A DNA stretch of 64,000 bases. It comes from Morchella semilibera. Lineage: Eukaryota; Ascomycota; Pezizomycetes; Pezizales; Morchellaceae. Below are positions 56,902-64,000 of this stretch, piece after piece. A program made the translations under genes and the position numbers. The notes beneath the pieces are model-generated. The model searched no databases and had not been told where the DNA came from. It saw nothing but the letters and a program-made list of their open reading frames with translations. Position 1 is the stretch's first letter. Each line of letters begins with the position of its first letter. The stretch covers positions 2,418,001 to 2,482,000 of the forward strand of contig CM018604.1 of NCBI GenBank assembly GCA_009192285.1, read 5' to 3'.

Positions 56902-59900
56902 ATGTACACGACTGCCCGGTGCTATGAAGTATGTGGCAAATGTGCTTTACATATTGTAGATGTAGATACATGTAACACTCACTGTATTTTTAAGTACATG
57001 TAGTCTAAGTTCATGTACCTACATGTAGGTACATGTGCCTACAATACCGTATTGTATTGTTTAAATCAACTTACCTCTTGACGGTGTAGGTGCATTGGCG
57101 GCGGCGCTCCACCCACTCACTGGTAACACACACACCCCAACCCAAGAAACATGTGAGAAATGAAAGCCAGCCACCAAGAGCCGCGGATCCTCTACCTTGT
57201 CTTGTGAATTCATGCGTTCCAGATTTTCGGAAAGACAAAAGCGGTCATATGAATTAAATGTAAGCGGCGGCGCTTAATCTTTACGCAATAAACCCAACTC
57301 TCTATTCCCCTTGGGTACATGTAGTGCATGTAACTCTCTCAACCATTATCCAGGGAAGAGAGATTGTGATCGATCCCTTTTCTACATGTACTAGTAGTGT
57401 TAAGTTAAAAAGAAGTTCTACGAATTCAAAATGCCATTAAAAAAAAAAAAAGAAAGAAAGAAAGAAACACGTGTAACCTCTAGATAAGTACATCATCAAA
57501 CTATAAAATTGAAAAGCAAGGACGTCCTTCTCTCGTCTAAGAACAGCATAGCATCCTCCCCTTCTCCCGCTTCTAACTACCACGCGAATATGCGAAGCTT
57601 CCATCATCGCTACCGAAAACTTGAAACTGACCACGGCTGTGCTTTGCATGCTACTCCGTGGTTAAATTAGCGAACGAATCGTCGAAGTCAGCGGTAGAGG
57701 CTGAGGATTTGAGAAAAGCCCGGGCGGTTACAGCACGAAATGGAAACTACTATACATACATAGAACCTCGCAGTGGCTGATATTCCCCGCATCCACAAAC
57801 CTCGGACTTGGGGCTATTCCTCTCTTTTATCACCCGCATGAGCGTGGCTCGTGCAAACGAGACACACACGACAGCCGCAACGTGAAGGGGTGACGAGAGA
57901 ACATTTGAGTGCTGACTTACCCAAAGCTTGAATGTTTCTATTTCTTTTAGGCAGTTCCACGGAGGAACCCTTCCTAGTGAGTTACTTGTAAACATGTGCT
58001 CTAGGTAACCGCAGAATCTGTGTGTATTTGCTTTTTTGATTCACACTGCAATTAACCTTCCTCTTTTTGAAAATTTATCGAGTAGCATTCTTTCATGCTT
58101 GGACGAAAGGCCCAGGGGAAATCCCTAGCATCGAAAAAGCAAACGGATAAAGACCATGTATCGCGCGAAGCAATGGTGAGTTACCGATATCTAAAGTTGA
58201 GCTGAAGTTGAGCACGCCTCCGTGTATTCTGCCTCCCACGTTTGTTTAATTCCTAATTAATGCCGTGACCCTAGTTCCTGTCCACTAGGCGTTAGTAAAT
58301 AGATGCTCTACTATCTTCGGCGGATTTCCATAACACTCAGCCCGCCGATAATCCTGGGTTCCGATAATCGATTGCCGAAAAGATTTAGGTCTTGTGTGTG
58401 TGTGTGTGTGTGTATGGGATTCTTTTGCCTTTCTTCTACAACCCTTCTAGAAGAACTCTCCACCCCAGAGCAACGTGTGATATTAACCCTGGCCCAGATT
58501 AAACGATAAGCTTACCGGGCGTGAAATTCGGAAATGAAACATCCGTCTAGTCAACTCGTATGCCTGACACGGCGGGGGGCGAGTTAACTGTGCGCGTGGA
58601 AGTAGAGGAAGTAATTCGCATAACCATCTCCATATTTTCCTATTTTCACAATACGCAGAAGGCAACCATGCACGGCTACAATTCATCTACTTTAACATGC
58701 GGTCCGGCGGAAACGGCGGCGGCGACAAAGACGACGACAAAGAGGGTGCATGTATCTAGTGTGTAAAATTAAGCAGACGATGGCCAAATCAATGTGTATC
58801 ATTTTGCCGCCTATATGTATTCTCCCCGCAATTTAAGGCTTACTGTAAGAGGTCGTACACCTTTGGGGTTTCATGTACCTTTTTAAGCTTATAGCGGCCC
58901 GAATGAATTCGACAACTCCATCGATGTTCTATGTATAGAGTCAAGCCATCGTAACGATATTTATTTATAATGCCTAACACTTCCGTTTTCCTTCTCCACC
59001 TAGGAGCGCATGACGGAGTAATGACCTGATTGAACAGCTTAGGCAATCGGTTGTTTTTTGCTTAATTCCGTTATTAGTGACTTTCCCCCCTTTCTCTGCT
59101 AAATCGGGGGTGTTGTGGCTGTCATAATCATTTGAGGGTTGATGGGACGGATGGAATGGGATATGGATATCGTAATAGGTGTTAGTCTCTCCTACTGGCT
59201 GACTTGTGCTTTTTTCTTTTATGGTGTGGCTGTCAGCAAATGTTCCGGTGGGCGATACGATGAAACCCTTCTAGAAGTGTGTAACGGAAGGAAAGAAGGA
59301 GGAAAGAATGCGCCGGTGTGAGACATCCTTGAAATAAGGCAACAAAAACGCTAAATGCCAGTGGGATGTGCCGACCGCGTGTGGTATTTGGTCAGAGTTG
59401 AGGGTTCTGGAAAGGAGACACGCCCCTAGTTCTAGAAGCACATGTACAGATGAGGGGAAGGTTGTTGCTGCTAATAGGACATCTAACGTCTGGATGCATA
59501 TTGGGGTGGCGACATGCATCCGCAGAGGCATCTGTGCATTCGGGGTCGTCGAACGCAGAGCAAGACAAAAGGTAAAGTCACAGGTTTGCAACTCGAATGA
59601 TTCTGTTCCAAGCACCCTAATTACATGTATGTCCTTATCGTGCAGCTTTAGCTTGGAGTAAGGGTGTCTCCGTGTGTCTCCATATGTATTATATAGCAAG
59701 TAATATTTGCCTAACTGCTGGCGTACGCAAATCCCTACATATCTCGGCCATTCCTGGGATTCAAAGGTGTAAGATTCCCCCCCATACACGCTCCTTGATG
59801 GAGCATGATTCACCAAGCATTTCAAGGCTAACTCAGTGCTAGAGACCAGCACATAAGTACGTAAGTTTCATTCAAACAAGTCAGTACACTCATGGTCCCT

Positions 59901-60403
59901 ACATATTGAAGTTGATTAAATCCCTCAACGCTTGAGCAATTAATTCTTGAACCTGGATTTAAGACATCAATTACTGCTATAAGATCTATAAGGTATATGT
60001 GGGGTACATTTAGTAAGTAAAGTGGCGACTTTAGACCAAATTTATCGACTCTTATCAGCTAATTATAAGTATACATGCACGTACGCATATTTCATCTAGA
60101 ATCAGAAGAAAGAAGGAAGGAGGGATACATGTAGCCACGAGACTAGTTGTGGCATGGATCACAAATTACAGTGAGGTTACGTGCTGCTGCTTGGTATCCA
60201 CGAAATTGTACCGATGAGGAATCTCGAGTGATCAGCTCCGGTTGTGGTCAGATAGCAAGTGAGAACCCATGAAGTATCGACTACATGTAGTATGCCCTGA
60301 TGAGTTAGTGTCTAAGAACAAGCAACAATCTTGGAACATCACACATATTTTCACTTGTGGAAGCGGGTATCAAGTAACAAGTCATTACAGTCCCGCCATG
60401 GAA

Positions 60404-60437
60404 CCGGGCTAAATAGCTAGTCTTTCATTTAGCCCGG
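60404..60437. repeat. Hairpin with 11-bp arms
   Basis: CCGGGCTAAAT and ATTTAGCCCGG form perfect arms around a 12-base loop. It is isolated in non-coding sequence. Confidence 0.7.
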
Positions 60438-61986
60438 CGTGGACAGGCATACCCTTTCTTACTCCTGAGTTTCGCTCACTCCCCCACAACCGCACCTAGA
60501 AACACGGTTAAACTTTCTACAATACTAACAGGGCGGGTGTGTCAACCTCGAAGGGGGGTTTTTTTTATATGGAATCAGGGAAAATTCCACTGTTGGGCTA
60601 GCCACCTGAAATATTATGGGTAACTGGCGGTAATATTATGTCTATGGGATACATGAACAAACAAGAGCCTCTGAGACATGATCCGTTTTACTTGATTAAA
60701 GCGCGCGCGAGTCCGGGTCATGGTTTGCATTTTTGTCGCCCAAAGGCCTATAAATTTAAGGGTGAACGACAAGCGTTCCCAGCAACTAAAGACCTTTGCG
60801 AAGCAAAAGGTAAGATTCTGTCTTGCTGGAACGCGGAACGCTGGAAGTAAATCTGAGTATTCTTGAGAACGTTCCCGGAAGCAGGGATGCGACCGGCACG
60901 CTGCAGTTCAGGGATGTGGCGCAGGGTTAAGCTAAGCGCAGCGAAGATTTAATATAAGTAGAGGCAATCCCCGCACTAGTTAAGAAGCGACGAAGTCGAT
61001 TCAACCCACCATTCGATAGGTGGGGCCTGAGACAGCACGACAATCATGCCTCCTAAGTCAGTAATGACAACATCCTAAATATTCACGCCGGGGTGCGAGC
61101 CAATAGCCATAAACACCGACGAATTCTACCGAAGATTTACAGAGTTTATCCAACTATTCGAAGACTCGGATTATGACGGGGACTATTTGGATGGGGACTC
61201 ACGGTGTACGGATGTAACTCGCGCGTACTGGTCATTGCGAGGCTGTCAAAGGTATCAGGATAGGGCATGAGCCGAGTGTTTTCTATTTCTTTGGCGTTTT
61301 GGTAAATAGATTGTGGTGATGGAGTTTCGGTTGTATGGCGATTCGGCTGGGCGAATTATGTAATTTATTATTGATGCACTATTATGGATTGGGGACCCTT
61401 TGAGCGTAGCGAAAGAGGGGGACGAAGTCCTAATAGTGAGCAGGGCGAGCGCCACACAGAGCCAGAGGCGTAGGGGTGAGATAGTTGTTGGGTGTAGTTA
61501 TTCAGAATGTCGTTGGATGGATTAAAGTGGGTCACATAAACGCCCAGTGAGATCATCATCAATCACTCGATACTCCTCCACGAACAACAGCGTTGTAGTT
61601 TGATTTATTTTGGGGATGGTTACTAGTAGATAAAGGCTCTAAATTTGTTCGTGCGCTTAAATAACTTTAAAGTATGTAATAAGAGATATCCGGAGAGTGA
61701 GTATCCTCCTATTCTTGGGGTAATGAACGATGAACACTGCTAAAACATTTTATCTTGGCATATAGAGTTTTAGGAAAGATCACCGAGGTTCTTTACTTTT
61801 TTGCGACCGATCAATCCAGTATCTCATTGATAAAAATAGACGACTTGGGCATCGGGTAGACACGCATGGAGGTATTATTATGTGAGGCCTTATGACCGTA
61901 AAAGAATAAAAGAGCAGATAGGAGGGGTTGTGATAGATATCGATCTCTCCTAAGCGCCCCAAATCAAGGTCGCTGTACCTCCGTTT

Positions 61987-62079
61987 GTACTACGGGTGTA
62001 GGGGTAAGTCTGGCGACACTGGAGCCTGTCGTTGCAACAGTTCTTACTGTCGCCAGACTTACCCCTACACCCGTAGTAC
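61987..62079. mobile_element. TACTACGG-family MITE, copy B (93 bp)
   Basis: Perfect 32-bp terminal inverted repeats at 61987-62018 and 62048-62079, beginning GTACTACGGGTGTAGGGGTA and ending inward in AGTCTGGCGACA. The 29-base core contains GTTGCAACAG. The perfect arms suggest a recent insertion. A TA target duplication (Tc1/mariner style) is possible, since the arms start G-TA-CTACGG, but it cannot be told apart from the palindrome itself. Confidence 0.75.
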
Positions 62080-63205
62080 ATGCACCTTTTCTTTTCAAAT
62101 GGCCATCGTTAACTGGTTCAGTAATAGAGCGTCTCTAATGCCCAGGCACTTAAGGTTATTCACTTTAGCACTGCACACCCGGGCCAGCGGGGCCTTAACC
62201 TTCGGGTGCCGTATTGCTAGTAACTTAGTAACTGTTGCACCTCAGTTGACAATGAAGGTTGAGCTTACACTTAACTCAACTTGAGTAGGCCACGCTGGGC
62301 TAGAGGATACTTGAGGTCCCGTATTGCTATGCTGCTTGGTGACATGATCTGATCGGCAAAGAAAGGAATCGGTAGGTGCCTACAGCTTAACCGGCTGTAA
62401 ATGGTGGTATTCATGTACTTATGAGTCATATTGCGGATAACAAAAGGAATGGAGGGAGCCAGGGCGACAGATAGGTGGATGACGAGTAATGTATCTGTTT
62501 CATGATATATATAGTTAAAGGGAGTAGTTGTAACCATAGCCTATCACCCACTATGGCATGGCATTAGCCGTGATATATATATTTCTTTACATACTTGTAT
62601 ATATCTCTTGAAAACTTGTATTCCTGATGCTTAGAATGCTCTTGGTAGTGTATATATTCAGGCTCTTAAAATACATGCTGGATACAGGCACTCTACTAAA
62701 ACGATAAATATTCCTTATTTACCGTATTTATATCTATGTTAATTAGATTGGTGACCTCAGAGCTATTAGTCCTGACTCTGAATTACATGTAGTGTTGCAT
62801 ATTCTTTCCCGCGTTTTCTTCCGTTATATCAACTGGACCATTGCGTGTGAATCTAACGAACGGTGCAACTTCTGCTGCTGATATCTCACATAGTTAATAT
62901 TTATATTGTAGGCGAAAAGTTGCACTAGTATTGTCATAAGTCATGAGGTTACTAAACGCCCAGAGAGCTCACCGTTGACATCATAGGATATCACTCGTTG
63001 ATTCGATAGGTCAGTAGTCATTTGACAAAATCTTGGACCATGGCAACAGCACTTAAAAACAAAAACCGTGATACAAGTGTATAGATATTTAATAAAATAC
63101 AATTACCCACAACCGGAAGGTCCCTTTGTATAATGAAAATGTGAATCAAAAGCTTCCTAAGAACTTGCAAATCCCCTAGGGTAACGCCATGTAACATACA
63201 TGTAA

Positions 63206-64000
63206 CTACCAATCGTCCACAATATCGTCATCGGATAATGTCAGGCCTTCAATTGGTGCAGTATCTAGTTGTTCGGTAGCCCACTTCTCCTTTTGCTTCC
63301 TGTCCCCAGCCTTTTCCTGGTCCGGGGTCGAATGTGTTATGCAGGCGCCTTCTTCAGAAACCTCTAACTCATCCGGTGCCTCGCTGGGTTCTTCATCAGG
63401 TAAATCATCGTTAGACTCACAGATACCTCTCAAGACAGTGACCTTTTCTATATCCCGCATCAGTCCCCGGCTTGGTCTGCCGGCCATCTCAAATAAGCTC
63501 ATGCCGGTTGAACTCCTCTCAACTGCATTTCTTTGTTGTCTCCGCATGATCGACTTAAAATATGGTAATGTTTCCAAAACCAAATCGGCCTTCCCAGTCC
63601 GGTGAGCCCCAGGGTTAATGCACCAACCAAGATGGAAGAGCTTATTAGCAATTAAATCTACCACGCCTTCAATTTCCTCCTTGGTTTTCCACAATTTGAG
63701 ACTATTAGGATAAAAGATTTTGTTGCCCTTAAAATCCCGCTTGACAGGTGAAGGCAATGCCATCATCAAGCCTCGGACTGCGACTTGAAAAGATATGTCG
63801 TCCTGCCTTATCCCTGTTGTACCTGTAAAGCTACTAAGATCTTCATAATTACTTCCTGTGTTCCATGTACCGGAGTTCTTGTGGTATGGCCGTGATGATG
63901 CCAAAATGTCGCTGTCACTTAGATCCCCAATGCAGTGGTTGACACAGTCTAGTAGGTCTTCGAGAGAGTGAGTCTGGCGTGAAAAGCCGCCAAGAAAATT
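63206..64000 (-). CDS. Unrecognised protein, C-terminal 264 residues
   Basis: The minus-strand frame is open from the window's right edge (64000) to the stop at 63206, so the 5' end is outside. No intron is needed in the visible part. Upstream of residue MASSRPYHKN-like sequence the frame continues as NFLGGFSRQTHSLEDLLDC, which is why the TTG at 63904 is not taken as a start. Visible features: a probably folded region (RGLMMALPSPVKRDF, WKTKEEIEGVVDLI, HLGWCINPGAHRTGKADLV), a basic stretch (KSIMRRQQRNAVERS), then an acidic Glu/Asp-rich tail ending in LTLSDDDIVDDW. There is no signal peptide or catalytic motif in this part. I do not recognise the family. Confidence 0.7.
   Translation of the reverse strand, partial: NFLGGFSRQTHSLEDLLDCVNHCIGDLSDSDILASSRPYHKNSGTWNTGSNYEDLSSFTGTTGIRQDDISFQVAVRGLMMALPSPVKRDFKGNKIFYPNSLKLWKTKEEIEGVVDLIANKLFHLGWCINPGAHRTGKADLVLETLPYFKSIMRRQQRNAVERSSTGMSLFEMAGRPSRGLMRDIEKVTVLRGICESNDDLPDEEPSEAPDELEVSEEGACITHSTPDQEKAGDRKQKEKWATEQLDTAPIEGLTLSDDDIVDDW

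Larger units (their letters stand above)
54285..63205. other. Gene-free region, about 8.9 kb
   Basis: No supported gene. The part next to 54284 is the zinc-finger promoter. A long pyrimidine tract lies at about 55583-55652. Hairpin MITEs occur at 56731-56901 and 61987-62079. ACATGTA palindromes are densest at 56420-57390. Microsatellites include (AAAG)n at about 57449-57467 and (GT)n at about 58395-58412. A frame at 59271-59852 has no ATG at its head and no recognisable motif. A hairpin with CCGGGCTAAAT/ATTTAGCCCGG arms is at 60404-60437. Confidence 0.6.

Noticed and set aside
59271-59852. 193-codon minus-strand frame
   Set aside because: Begins at GTG, has no motif or splice context, and its composition resembles the surrounding spacer.
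1-64000. CRISPR arrays, operons, rRNA genes or a biosynthetic gene cluster
   Set aside because: The DNA is eukaryotic with introns; no spaced identical repeats, rRNA sequence or synthase-type core enzyme was seen.

Overview
The window is nuclear DNA of a filamentous ascomycete (Pezizomycotina). Protein-coding genes are interrupted by short GT-AG introns (mostly 50-87 nt) with CTAAC/CTAAT branch points just upstream of the acceptor. The proteins are typically fungal: a CE5 cutinase, three C2H2 zinc-finger proteins, a PP2A B/Cdc55 subunit and a large TRANK1-like superfamily-1 helicase. Only eight genes are supported in 64 kb. The long spacers are full of microsatellites, small inverted-repeat elements and an abundant palindrome TACATGTA. 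This gene-sparse style would fit a larger-genome lineage such as Pezizomycetes, but the taxon is a guess.

Layout: 1-1550 (+) 3' part of a C2H2-like gene. 1551-5367 spacer with a PIF/Harbinger-type MITE and an array of ACCACCGGTGGT palindromes. 5368-13455 (+) an 11-exon, roughly 2476-residue UvrD-type helicase. 13456-21239 microsatellite-rich spacer. 21240-22876 (-) C2H2 factor. 22877-31351 gene-free. 31352-32210 (-) secreted cutinase. 34037-38552 (-) 1467-residue coiled-coil protein with 23 perfect 11-residue repeats. 38553-43974 gene-free. 43975-44865 (-) serine-rich protein of unknown function. 46075-47906 (+) PP2A B-subunit (CDC55 type) with an apparent single-base deletion. 51019-54284 (-) 879-residue C2H2 factor assembled from three exons, one intron being about 550 nt. 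54285-63205 gene-free with a MITE cluster. 63206-64000 (-) 3' part of an unrecognised gene.

The genes do not form an obvious pathway or biosynthetic cluster; they look like independent housekeeping, regulatory and secretory genes. The most noteworthy signals are: the intergenic TACATGTA family; a family of perfect-hairpin MITEs sharing a TACTACGG terminus; the hendecad coiled coil; the frameshift in an otherwise intact Cdc55; the cutinase intron, which splits the catalytic serine codon and is flanked by a 10-bp direct repeat; and the domain mix of the helicase. I saw no rRNA, no confident tRNA, no CRISPR array and no intact autonomous transposon.
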